Below, piece after piece: positions 36,192 to 44,381 of a stretch of 52,677 nucleotides of DNA. Positions within the stretch are counted from its first letter, which is position 1. Each line of letters opens with the position of its first letter. The notes beneath the pieces were generated by a model, which had not been told where the DNA came from, made no database searches, and was given only the letters and a program-made list of their open reading frames with translations. The translations under genes and the position numbers were made by a program. Origin of the DNA: Lysobacterales bacterium (GTDB taxonomy: Bacteria > Pseudomonadota > Gammaproteobacteria > Nevskiales > Salinisphaeraceae); assembly GCA_002715985.1 (NCBI GenBank), contig PBAO01000063.1:1-52677 (forward strand). Direction: 5' to 3'.

Positions 36192-36701
36192 ATGATACGA
36201 CTCGATAAAAAACAAGACGCGGCCCCCGCGCTGATTCACACCACCGTGACGCTGGATTTCGACGCCCGCCAGAAATCGCGCCAGCGCGTGGTTCTCGACG
36301 ACGGACGCGAAGCCGGCATACAACTGGCGCGTGGCAGTGTTCTGGTTGACGGCGATGTGCTCACCGATGCCGAGCGCTCGGTGTGTGTACGCGTGGCCGC
36401 GGCCGCCGAAGCATTGTCTTATGTGCATTGTCACGATCGGCTGTTGCTCAACCGGATCTGTTATCACCTGGGCAATCGCCACGTGCCGCTGCAGGTGACC
36501 TGCGAGGCGGTGGCCTATCGCCGGGATCACGTGCTCGATGCCATGGTGGCCGGGCTCGGCGTAACCCCCAGAGCCTGCTGTTGTGCCTTCCAGCCCGAGC
36601 CGGGCGCCTACGAGGGGCATGCTCATGCCGCGGGCGGGCATCATCATGGGCATGCCGAGCACGCAGCGCTGGATGATATGCCGCGCCAGGCGCATGGTTG
36701 A
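36192..36701 (+). CDS. ureE: Urease nickel metallochaperone UreE
   Basis: Delivers Ni2+ to the UreDFG-urease complex. From ATG 36192 it is 169 residues (MIRLDKKQDAAPALIHTTVT), with RQRVVLDDGREAGIQLARGS, the central HLGNRHVPLQV metal site and LGVTPRACCCAFQPEPGAYE. The C-terminus is His-rich (HAHAAGGHHHGHAEHA), a nickel store. The CCC triplet is an uncommon extra thiol site. ATG 36153 is an alternative start with no better ribosome site. Overlaps ureF by 8 nt. Confidence 0.93.
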   Translation: MIRLDKKQDAAPALIHTTVTLDFDARQKSRQRVVLDDGREAGIQLARGSVLVDGDVLTDAERSVCVRVAAAAEALSYVHCHDRLLLNRICYHLGNRHVPLQVTCEAVAYRRDHVLDAMVAGLGVTPRACCCAFQPEPGAYEGHAHAAGGHHHGHAEHAALDDMPRQAHG

Positions 36702-37389
36702 GGCTTCATCGGCGCTGGCACTGCAGCGTCTGCTGCAGCTGGCCAGCCCGTCGCTGCCGGTTGGCGCCTTTGCGTACTCCGAGGGGCTGGAGACCGCCGT
36801 GGCCGAAGGCCGTCTCACCCACGTCGAGGCCGTCGCCGACTGGCTGCGCGGCGCGTTCACCTACAGTGTCGTGCCGGCGGATCTGGCGATCACCCAGCGT
36901 TTGCATACGGCCTGGCAGGCAGCGTCGATCGATGACGTAGCGGCCTGGAGTGCCCGCCTGCTGGCCATGCGCGAGACCGCCGAGCGACGCGCCCAAGAGC
37001 GTCATCTGGGCCATGCGCTGGCCAACCTCCTGGCGGCGATGGATATCACCGAAGCCACGGATTGGCGTCTCGGCCGGGCCCGTGCGCCGGCTGTGACTTT
37101 CGCCGCTCTCTGGGCGCTGGCGGCCACGCGCTGGCGGATCGCGGTTGCAGACAGCCTGTCGGCCATGGCCTGGGCCTGGCTGGAAAACCAGGTGCTGGCG
37201 GCCGTCAAGCTCGTGCCGCTGGGCCAGACGGCCGGCCAGCGACTGCTGTTCGAACTGGCCGGTGATATTCCGGCCGGCGTGGCCCGGGCGATCACCCTGG
37301 AAGACGACGAACTCGGGGGCTCGCTGCCCGGGCTGGCCATGGCCTCGGCCGGACATGAAACCCTGTATTCGCGTCTCTACCGTTCCTGA
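36694..37389 (+). CDS. ureF: Urease accessory protein UreF
   Basis: All-helical GTPase partner that couples UreG hydrolysis to nickel transfer. From ATG 36694 the protein has 231 residues: [20 protein letters not shown] near the N-terminus is the UreF signature, [17 protein letters not shown] and [20 protein letters not shown] follow. An in-frame start at 36583 would add 37 residues antiparallel to nothing known and is rejected. Eight-nt overlap with ureE suggests coupling. Confidence 0.94.
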   Translation: MVEASSALALQRLLQLASPSLPVGAFAYSEGLETAVAEGRLTHVEAVADWLRGAFTYSVVPADLAITQRLHTAWQAASIDDVAAWSARLLAMRETAERRAQERHLGHALANLLAAMDITEATDWRLGRARAPAVTFAALWALAATRWRIAVADSLSAMAWAWLENQVLAAVKLVPLGQTAGQRLLFELAGDIPAGVARAITLEDDELGGSLPGLAMASAGHETLYSRLYRS

Positions 37390-37409
37390 ATTCGAGATTG
37401 AGCCGGACA

Positions 37410-38021
<612 letters not shown>

Positions 38022-38071
38022 TACGAAATGGTGCGCATGCACCCGGATAAGGCAAAACCGACCCCACGTGA

Positions 38072-38093
38072 TCGCCGGCCACGGGGCCGGCGA
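38072..38093. repeat. GC-rich hairpin between ureG and the permease gene
   Basis: TCGCCGGCC (38072-38080), loop ACGG, GGCCGGCGA (38085-38093): a perfect 9-bp stem, 51 nt after the ureG stop and just upstream of the sigma-54 promoter. No T-run follows, so it may attenuate or protect the urease transcript rather than terminate it. Very similar in size and ends to 3212-3233. Confidence 0.65.
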
Positions 38094-38104
38094 CTCGCCT
38101 GACA

Positions 38105-38120
38105 TGGCACGGGACTTGCT
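38105..38120 (+). promoter_or_regulatory. Sigma-54 (RpoN) promoter for permease and nickel transporter
   Basis: TGGCAC (38105-38110), five nt, TTGCT (38116-38120): an exact match to the -24/-12 consensus TGGCAC-N5-TTGCW, with GG and GC separated by 10 nt. The expected start is near 38131, 26 nt before the GTG of the permease. An inverted GGTGC-N4-GCACC at 38030-38043 lies about 95 nt upstream of that start, at enhancer distance, though its half-site orientation is not that of the NtrC consensus. Confidence 0.75.
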
Positions 38121-38156
38121 TCGACCGGTATATCGTTTACCGAACGTGAGCAAGAC

Positions 38157-39779
38157 GTGGCAACGACCGCCGAGCAGATCGGCCGTTCGATCGATACCGA
38201 AACGGCCAAGAAGAATGAAACGCTGGAAGATTACACGCTGCGCTATGCGCCGCATTCGTTCCGACGCTGGAGCACCGGCACGGTCGCCATCACCGCGCTC
38301 GGTGGCATCGCCTACCTGGCGGATTTCTCGATCGGCGCAAGCATCGCCATCAGTTTCGGCACCGTCAACGCCATTCTCGCGATTCTGTTCGCCGCGGCCC
38401 TGATCTTCGTCACCGGGCTGCCGGTGGCCTATTACGCGGCCCGTTACAACATCGACCTGGACCTGATCACCCGCGGGGCCGGCTTTGGCTACTACGGTTC
38501 GGTGCTCACGGCGATCATATTTGCCTCGTTCACGTTCATCTTCTTTGCCCTGGAAGGCTCGATCATGGCTCAGGGCCTGTGGGTGGGGCTGGGGGTGCCG
38601 TTATGGGCCGGCTACCTGGCGTCCACGCTCATCGTGCTGCCTCTGGTGGTTTATGGCATGAAGGCCCTGTCCAAGCTTCAGCTCTGGACCACGCCGTTCT
38701 GGCTGATTCTCATGGCGGCCCCGGTGATCTATCTGGTATCGAGCCAGCCGGCGATTCTGGGCGACTGGATGGCCTATCAAGGCACCGAGGGTTACGGCGG
38801 GGTGAGTATCGCGGCCGTCATGCTGGGGGCAGGCGTCTGTCTGGCGCTGATGGGCCAGATCGGTGAGCAGATCGATTACCTGCGCTTCATGCCGGCCAAG
38901 ACCCGTGAGAACCGCGGGCGCTGGTGGGCCGCCGTGCTGGCCGCCGGGCCGGGCTGGGTGATTCTGGGGGCCGCCAAACAGATGATCGGGGCGTTGCTGG
39001 CCTTCTATCTGCTGTCCAAGGTCGCGGACTCTGCGGCCACCGAGCCGGTACGTCAGTTTGTCTCGATCTTCTCCGAGATGCTGCCTCTGTGGGCGGCGCT
39101 GACGCTATCGGTGATTCTGGTCGTCATCAGCCAGATCAAGATCAACGTCACCAATGCCTACTCGGGCTCTTTGGCCTGGACCAATGCGTTCACCCGTATT
39201 ACCCGTCACTATCCGGGGCGTATCGTGTTCGTCGTGGTCAACCTGGCCATCGCCCTGGCGCTCATGGAAGGCAACATGTTTGCCGTGCTGGGCAATATTC
39301 TGGGCTTTTACTCGAACTGTGCGATCGCCTGGGTCGTGGTCGTGGCCACGGATATCGTGATCAACAAATATCTGCTGGGGTTGTCGCCCAAGGAGCCGGA
39401 GTTCAGGCGCGGTATGCTGTATGCCGTCAATCCGGTGGGCACGATCGCCTTCGTGGCCTCGGCCGGGTTGGCGATCGCGGCCTATTTCGGCTTGCTGGGG
39501 GCGTTTCTGTCGTCCTACTCGCCGCTGGTGGCGGTCATCGTGGGCGTCGTGCTGCCGCCGGTTCTGGCGGCACTGACCGGCGGACGCTATTATCTGGCCC
39601 GCGACGATGACGGCATCGATTCGCCGCGCTTCACCGCCGACGGCACACCGTCGGCCGATATCCATACCTGTCAGTCCTGTCACGCCGACTTCGAGCGGCC
39701 GGACGTGTTGTATTCGGCCTATCAGGGCGGAGTGGTGTGTTCGTTGTGTCGAGCGACCGAGCCATTGAACGCGGGCTGA
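38157..39779 (+). CDS. NCS1-family permease with C-terminal zinc ribbon
   Basis: A 540-residue inner-membrane permease of the nucleobase:cation symporter-1 (purine/cytosine/allantoin/hydantoin) family. About twelve hydrophobic segments lie between residues 38 and 480; characteristic parts are SFRRWSTGTVAITALGGIAY, DLITRGAGFGYYGS and LAWTNAFTRITRHYPG. After a polar linker, C505-x2-C508 and C528-x2-C531 form a rubredoxin-like zinc ribbon, unusual for NCS1. GTG start at 38157 with GAG six nt upstream. Being next to urease and a nickel permease, and under a sigma-54 promoter, it probably imports a nitrogen source (a purine, allantoin, or urea itself); the substrate cannot be read from sequence. 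Confidence 0.88.
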   Translation: MATTAEQIGRSIDTETAKKNETLEDYTLRYAPHSFRRWSTGTVAITALGGIAYLADFSIGASIAISFGTVNAILAILFAAALIFVTGLPVAYYAARYNIDLDLITRGAGFGYYGSVLTAIIFASFTFIFFALEGSIMAQGLWVGLGVPLWAGYLASTLIVLPLVVYGMKALSKLQLWTTPFWLILMAAPVIYLVSSQPAILGDWMAYQGTEGYGGVSIAAVMLGAGVCLALMGQIGEQIDYLRFMPAKTRENRGRWWAAVLAAGPGWVILGAAKQMIGALLAFYLLSKVADSAATEPVRQFVSIFSEMLPLWAALTLSVILVVISQIKINVTNAYSGSLAWTNAFTRITRHYPGRIVFVVVNLAIALALMEGNMFAVLGNILGFYSNCAIAWVVVVATDIVINKYLLGLSPKEPEFRRGMLYAVNPVGTIAFVASAGLAIAAYFGLLGAFLSSYSPLVAVIVGVVLPPVLAALTGGRYYLARDDDGIDSPRFTADGTPSADIHTCQSCHADFERPDVLYSAYQGGVVCSLCRATEPLNAG

Positions 39780-39798
39780 TCCATCAACAAGACAAGGC

Positions 39799-40788
39799 AT
39801 GCAGGTGATGTATTCTCAGACCCGCCGGCCGCCGCCGGCATTGATCGCGATGATCGCTGCGCTGCACCTGGCCGGTATCGCACTGCTCGTGGCCGGCGCG
39901 GCCCAGGGCACACTGTTGTTCGGCCTGGGCGGCCTGGCTTATCTGCTGGGGCTGCGACACGCCTTCGATATCGATCATATCGCGGTCATCGACAACGTCT
40001 CGCGCAAGCTCATCGACGACGAGCGATCGCCGGCGTTCGTGGGTTTTGCCTTCTCTGCGGGCCATTCGACCGTTGTGTTCATGCTGTGCCTGCTGGTGGT
40101 GCTCACCGCCGGTGCGCTGGCCGGGCGGCTGGAAGGGATCGCCGCACTTGGCAGCGTCATCGGCACCGTGGCCTCGGCGACATTTCTGAGCGTCATGGCT
40201 GCGCTCAATGCGCGGCTCGTCTGGCGGCTCTGGCAGCGTTATGCCGGTCGGGCCATGCACAGGGGTGAAGCCGGTCTCGGGCACGGCATGGGGTCGCGCC
40301 TTTTGGGGCGCACTACGGCCTGGATCGATCGCGGCTGGAAGATGTATCCGCTGGGATTCGTCTTCGGCCTGGGCTTCGACACGGCCACCGAAGTCGCACT
40401 GCTGGGGCTCTCGGCCGGTGCCGCGCAGCATGCCGGCTGGCCGCCGTGGACGATCATGGCGCTGCCGCTGTTGTTTGCGGCCGGCATGACGAGCCTGGAT
40501 TCGGTCAACGGCTGGCTGATGCAGCGTGCGTATCTCTGGGGCACTGACAGTCGCCGACGCCTGGGGTTCAACCTGGCCATTACCGCGTTGTCGGTGGCCG
40601 TGGCCGGGATCGTGGCTACCGTGGAATGGACCGGTCTGGCGCTTGATCAGCTGGCGCCGGCGTCCGGGCTGGCCGAGCTGATCGCCCATCTGCCCAGCGC
40701 GGTCTTGGGCAGCGTGGTGGTGGCAAGCTGTCTGGGGCTGTGGTTCTGGGCGCGTCGGCGCGGGCGTGGCGCGGCATTGTCTGGCTGA
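39799..40788 (+). CDS. Nickel/cobalt permease of the NiCoT (HoxN/NixA) family
   Basis: A 329-residue inner-membrane transporter with about eight hydrophobic segments. The family signature is LRHAFDIDHIAVIDNVSRK in TM2 (canonical RHAxDADH, with Ile replacing Ala here), supported by FSAGHSTVVF, LGFDTATEVALLGLS and LFAAGMTSLDSVNGW. Nickel is the likely substrate since it follows the urease genes. Nineteen nt after the NCS1 gene, so co-transcribed from the sigma-54 promoter. ATG 39799 was chosen; ATG 39808 is possible. Confidence 0.93.
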   Translation: MQVMYSQTRRPPPALIAMIAALHLAGIALLVAGAAQGTLLFGLGGLAYLLGLRHAFDIDHIAVIDNVSRKLIDDERSPAFVGFAFSAGHSTVVFMLCLLVVLTAGALAGRLEGIAALGSVIGTVASATFLSVMAALNARLVWRLWQRYAGRAMHRGEAGLGHGMGSRLLGRTTAWIDRGWKMYPLGFVFGLGFDTATEVALLGLSAGAAQHAGWPPWTIMALPLLFAAGMTSLDSVNGWLMQRAYLWGTDSRRRLGFNLAITALSVAVAGIVATVEWTGLALDQLAPASGLAELIAHLPSAVLGSVVVASCLGLWFWARRRGRGAALSG

Positions 40789-40799
40789 CGAGCGGGCAC

Positions 40800-40827
40800 A
40801 AAAAAGCCGGAGCGAATGCCCCGGCTT
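40800..40827 (-). terminator. Intrinsic terminator after the Old Yellow Enzyme gene
   Basis: On the minus strand AAGCCGG...CCGGCTT (with inner GC pairs, 40804-40827) is followed by six T (40800-40805). It is 25 nt past the flavin oxidoreductase stop and lies between convergent genes, so it may also block the nickel permease transcript partially. Confidence 0.85.
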
Positions 40828-40851
40828 GCGCCCGATCACTGGGATTAAAAC

Positions 40852-41964
40852 CTAGCCGTTCTGCTCGGCGAGCGTCGGGTAGTCGGTATAGCCTTTCTCG
40901 TCACCCCCATAGAAGGTGCTGGGGTCGGGCTCGTTGAGTTCGGCATTCTGACGAAAGCGCTCGACGAGGTCCGGGTTGGCGATATACGGCCGGCCGAAGG
41001 AGGCGCCGTCGCCCAGACCGTTGGCGATCAGCGCCTCGGTCTTGTCGGCTGTGTAGTGGCCGTTGAACAACAAGGCCCCGGCCGTGAAGCGCTCGCGCAT
41101 GGCGGCCCGGAAATCATCGTTCAAGGAGACATCGCCACCGGCCCAGTCGGGCTCGGCCACGTGTACATAGGCCAGGCCGCGCTCGTTGAGCTGCTCGGCC
41201 ATGTAGAAGGCCATCGTCTTGGGCTCGTCGTCGCTCAGGCCGAAGATCTCAATGAACGGCGATAGACGAATGCCGACGCGATCAGCGCCCATCACCTCGA
41301 TGACGGCATCGACCACTTCCAGCGTCAGGCGGGCACGGTTTTCCAGATTGCCGCCGTAGGCATCGGTGCGCTGGTTCGAACCGGTGGCCATGAACTGTTG
41401 CAGCAGATAGGCGTTGGCGGCATGAACTTCGACCATGTCAAAGCCTGCCCGCTTGGCACGAATGGCCGCCTGACGGTATTCGTCGACCACGCCCGGAATT
41501 TCCTTGGTCTCCAGCGCACGCGGCGTGGCCGTATCGTGCAGGCCGGAGCTGCCGTCCTCGAATTCGACGTACGATTGAGCGCCTTCGGCCTTCAATGCCG
41601 AGGGAGCGACCGGCTTGCGCCCGTCGGGGTGCACCATCTCGTGGCCCACGCGCCCGACGTGCCAGAGCTGGCAGCACATGCGCCCGCCGGCATCATGAAC
41701 GGCCTCGAGAACGTCTTTCCAGCCGGCTTCCTGGGCATCGGTGAAGATACCCGGCGTATAGACATAGCCGCGTGCGGATTCCGAGATGTTGGTGGCCTCG
41801 GAGATGATCATGCCCGCGCCGGCCCGCTGGGCGTAATAGGTCTGCTGCATTTTACCCGGAACCTGATCCGGGCAGCGGGCGCGGGTCAACGGGGCCATGA
41901 ATACCCGGTTGGGCAAATCCACGGCGCCGACTTTCATCGGTGATAGCAGTCGTTCGTAAGCCAT
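40852..41964 (-). CDS. NADH:flavin oxidoreductase of the Old Yellow Enzyme family
   Basis: A 370-residue FMN-dependent ene-reductase similar to E. coli NemA, acting on electrophilic alkenes or nitro compounds with NAD(P)H. MAYERLLSPMKVGAVDLPNR, FMAPLTRARCPDQVPG, CQLWHVGRVGHEMVHPDGRK, DMVEVHAANAYLLQQF (substrate His-Asn) and GDGASFGRPYIANPDLVERF are typical. The ATG at 41964 has AAGGA six nt upstream. Physiological substrate unknown; separate unit with its own terminator. Confidence 0.93.
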   Translation of the reverse strand: MAYERLLSPMKVGAVDLPNRVFMAPLTRARCPDQVPGKMQQTYYAQRAGAGMIISEATNISESARGYVYTPGIFTDAQEAGWKDVLEAVHDAGGRMCCQLWHVGRVGHEMVHPDGRKPVAPSALKAEGAQSYVEFEDGSSGLHDTATPRALETKEIPGVVDEYRQAAIRAKRAGFDMVEVHAANAYLLQQFMATGSNQRTDAYGGNLENRARLTLEVVDAVIEVMGADRVGIRLSPFIEIFGLSDDEPKTMAFYMAEQLNERGLAYVHVAEPDWAGGDVSLNDDFRAAMRERFTAGALLFNGHYTADKTEALIANGLGDGASFGRPYIANPDLVERFRQNAELNEPDPSTFYGGDEKGYTDYPTLAEQNG

Positions 41965-42042
41965 TGATGATCCTTGTGCGAAAGATAGACACGATCTGGG
42001 TTCGACCGGGCGCAAGAACAAGGCCGGGCCGTTCGAGCGGGT

Positions 42043-42492
42043 CTATTGGACAGTGAGCACGCCTTTCATGCCGGCTGCGAAATGCCCGGGAAAGGTGCAG
42101 ATATAGATGTAGTCGCCCGGTTCTTCGGGCGCGGTGAACGTCACCGTGTCGCTTTCACCACCGGCCACCATGCCCGTATGCGCGATTGTCTGGTCGGCGC
42201 GGGCCTGCGGGAAATAATCGTTGGCCGGCGCGCTCTGGGCGGCGTCGTCGAAGGCCCCCGGATCGGCACTGTGTTTGAGCAACACCCAGTTATGCGCCAT
42301 GGCCGAGGCCGGCAGGTGCGACTTGTTGACCAGTTTTATGGTTACCGATTCACCCGGCGCCACGCGCAGGTGATCTTTGGAGTAACGCAGGTCGTTCTGG
42401 CCGACGATCGTGAACGAGGCATCAGCCTGCGCTGCCAGCGGCAACAGCGACAGGCCGATGAAGACGGCGACGAAAAGAGCACGCGGCGACAT
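42043..42492 (-). CDS. Azurin-like periplasmic cupredoxin
   Basis: A 149-residue blue copper protein with signal peptide (cleavage near AQA23). Copper ligands are H67 (AMAHNWVLLK), C132, H137 and M142 (ICTFPGHFAAGMKG). RADQTIAHTGMVAGGESDTV aligns with azurin. Two departures: no cysteines for the azurin Cys3-Cys26 disulfide, and H-to-M spacing of five instead of four as in auracyanin-like proteins. Probably a small electron carrier; partner unknown. It lies between the OYE and ADH genes, all on the minus strand with moderate gaps. Confidence 0.9.
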   Translation of the reverse strand: MSPRALFVAVFIGLSLLPLAAQADASFTIVGQNDLRYSKDHLRVAPGESVTIKLVNKSHLPASAMAHNWVLLKHSADPGAFDDAAQSAPANDYFPQARADQTIAHTGMVAGGESDTVTFTAPEEPGDYIYICTFPGHFAAGMKGVLTVQ

Positions 42493-42557
42493 GACGAGCC
42501 TTGGTTCAAAACGATGCCCCGGATAGTTGGGGTGGCCGCCGCGCAGTCAAGGCGCTA

Positions 42558-43685
42558 TCAATCGAAGACGATGACCTGGCGGATCGCCTCGCCCGCGGCC
42601 AGTCGCTCGAAGCCGGCGTTGATCTCGTCCAGCCTCAACCGATGAGTGAGCAGTTTGTCGACCGGCAGACGCCCGGCCTGATAAAGCGCGATGTATTCGG
42701 GGATATCGAGCTTGGGCACGTGGCCGCCGAGGTAAGAGCCCAGCAATGCACGCTCCTGGGCCACGAGTTTCAGCGCCGGCAGGGCCATGCGTGCATCGGG
42801 ATGCTGCAGGCCGGCGGTGACCGTGGTCCCGCCTTTGCCAGTGGCCTCGAAGGCAAACTCGAGCGCGGCCGCCACGCCGGCGAATTCGGCGGCCAGATCC
42901 ACACCGCCGCCGGTCAGTTGCTGCACCTGTTCGAGCGCGTCGTCGTCGCGTGTGTTGACCGTGGCCGTCGCGCCCAGCTCCCGGGCCTTGGCCAATTTTT
43001 CGTCGTCGATATCCGCGGCGATGACCTGGGAAGCCCCGCCGGCGATCGCGCCCAGCACCGCCGACAGACCCACGCCGCCCAGGCCGACCACGAGCACGCT
43101 CTGACCGAGGGTCATGCGGGCGGTCTTGAGCAGTGCGCCCACGCCGGTCAGCACCGCACAGCCGAAGACCGCCGCCACTTCGAAGGGCAGCTCGCGGTCG
43201 ATCTTGACCAGCGATTCGGTGGCCACCACGGCATGCTCGGCAAAACCGGAGACGCCCAGATGATGATAAACGGCGTCGCCGTCCTGGCTCAGCCGGAAAT
43301 CCCCGCCCAGCAATGTGCCGGCATTGTTGGCCGCGGCTCCGGGCGTACACAGCGCGGCCCGTCCGTCAGCGCAGTGGTCACAGTGGCCACAACTGGGGAC
43401 GAACGAGCAGACCACATGATCGCCCACGGCGAAGTTCGATACACCGTCGCCTGTCGCGATGATCTCGCCGGCGGCTTCGTGGCCGAGCACCATCGGCGTG
43501 GGCCGCGGGCGATTGCCGTTGATGCTCGACAGATCGGAATGACACAGCCCGGCCGCACGAATCTTGAGCAGGACCTCGCCAGGGCCCGGGTCGGCCAGCT
43601 CGAAGGTTTCGATCGCCAGCGGGCACGACTGATCGTAAGGGCGCTCGGCCTCGGCGGTACGTAGAACGGCGGCACGGGTCTGCAT
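42558..43685 (-). CDS. Zinc-dependent alcohol dehydrogenase (class III-like MDR)
   Basis: A 375-residue medium-chain dehydrogenase. Catalytic zinc ligands C48 (AAGLCHSDLS), H69-E70 (VLGHEAAGE) and a Cys in FGCAVLTGVGALL. Structural zinc C99, C102, C105, C113 (CGHCDHCADGRAALC). NAD motif VVGLGGVGLSAVLGA. Similar to glutathione-dependent formaldehyde dehydrogenase-type and mycothiol/aryl alcohol dehydrogenases; exact substrate is open. The neighbouring ene-reductase suggests detoxification of reactive carbonyls, an inference. Confidence 0.9.
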   Translation of the reverse strand: MQTRAAVLRTAEAERPYDQSCPLAIETFELADPGPGEVLLKIRAAGLCHSDLSSINGNRPRPTPMVLGHEAAGEIIATGDGVSNFAVGDHVVCSFVPSCGHCDHCADGRAALCTPGAAANNAGTLLGGDFRLSQDGDAVYHHLGVSGFAEHAVVATESLVKIDRELPFEVAAVFGCAVLTGVGALLKTARMTLGQSVLVVGLGGVGLSAVLGAIAGGASQVIAADIDDEKLAKARELGATATVNTRDDDALEQVQQLTGGGVDLAAEFAGVAAALEFAFEATGKGGTTVTAGLQHPDARMALPALKLVAQERALLGSYLGGHVPKLDIPEYIALYQAGRLPVDKLLTHRLRLDEINAGFERLAAGEAIRQVIVFD

Positions 43686-43817
43686 GAGACAGCCTCACAG
43701 ATAAACACAAGATGGCAATGTAGCGGCTTGGCGCGTTGCGCGCGATGCGCCATGCGTCGAATTGCCCGCCGCGCTGTTGCACAATACGCCGCATTCATCG
43801 ACCCACCCGACCCGATC

Positions 43818-44381
43818 ATGCGACCAACCCGCCAGACGCATCCCGTGGATATCGCCGGCCTCAAGCGTGAGCTGCCCCTGTTCGAGGTGGCCGATGGCAT
43901 ACGGATCGCGGTATTGAACGTGCTGGGCGACACGGCGCTGGTTCAGGCTGCGGCCACGGGTCTGGCCAACAAGCTGGCCGCGCTGGATTACAGCGTGCTG
44001 GTCACCGCCGAGGCCAAGTCGATCCCGCTGGTGCATGCGCTGTCGGTGGCCACGGCTCGGCCTTATGTCGTGCTGCGCAAATCCTACAAGCCTTATATGG
44101 GGGATGCGCTATCGGCGACCACCCACTCCATCACCACAGGCGACGAGCAGACGCTCTATCTCGATGAAAAAGACCGGGCGCTTGTCGAGGGCGCCCGTAT
44201 CGTGCTGGTCGACGATGTGATCAGCTCGGGCTCGACGCTACAGGCCATGCAGGCGATCATGCACGAAGGGCGTTCGATCATCGCCGGCGAGGCCGCGATC
44301 TTCACCGAGGGAGACCGCGCCGACTGGGCGGATGTGATTGCCCTCGGCCATCTGCCGATCTTCACGGCCTCACAGGAATAA
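43818..44381 (+). CDS. Adenine phosphoribosyltransferase-like PRTase
   Basis: A 187-residue type I phosphoribosyltransferase. The PRPP loop is RIVLVDDVISSGSTLQAM; VVLRKSYKPYMGDALSA resembles the APRT flap region. It converts a purine base and PRPP to the nucleotide, adenine by closest resemblance, but other bases are possible. The ATG at 43818 starts MRPTRQTHPVDIAGLKREL; an upstream frame opening at 43728 gives a Cys/Arg-rich extension unlike the family. The 3' end overlaps the convergent exchanger gene by 12 nt. Divergent from the ADH gene. Confidence 0.82.
   Translation: MRPTRQTHPVDIAGLKRELPLFEVADGIRIAVLNVLGDTALVQAAATGLANKLAALDYSVLVTAEAKSIPLVHALSVATARPYVVLRKSYKPYMGDALSATTHSITTGDEQTLYLDEKDRALVEGARIVLVDDVISSGSTLQAMQAIMHEGRSIIAGEAAIFTEGDRADWADVIALGHLPIFTASQE

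Noticed and set aside
38030-38043. GGTGC-N4-GCACC as an NtrC site
   Set aside because: The NtrC consensus has GCAC on the left and GTGC on the right; here the halves are inverted, so I mention it only as a possible enhancer.
42011-42026. Weak sigma-54-like site (CGGCCT-N5-TTGCG, minus strand) upstream of the Old Yellow Enzyme gene
   Set aside because: GG-N10-GC spacing is right but the -24 element matches only in GGC; too weak compared with the perfect site at 38105.
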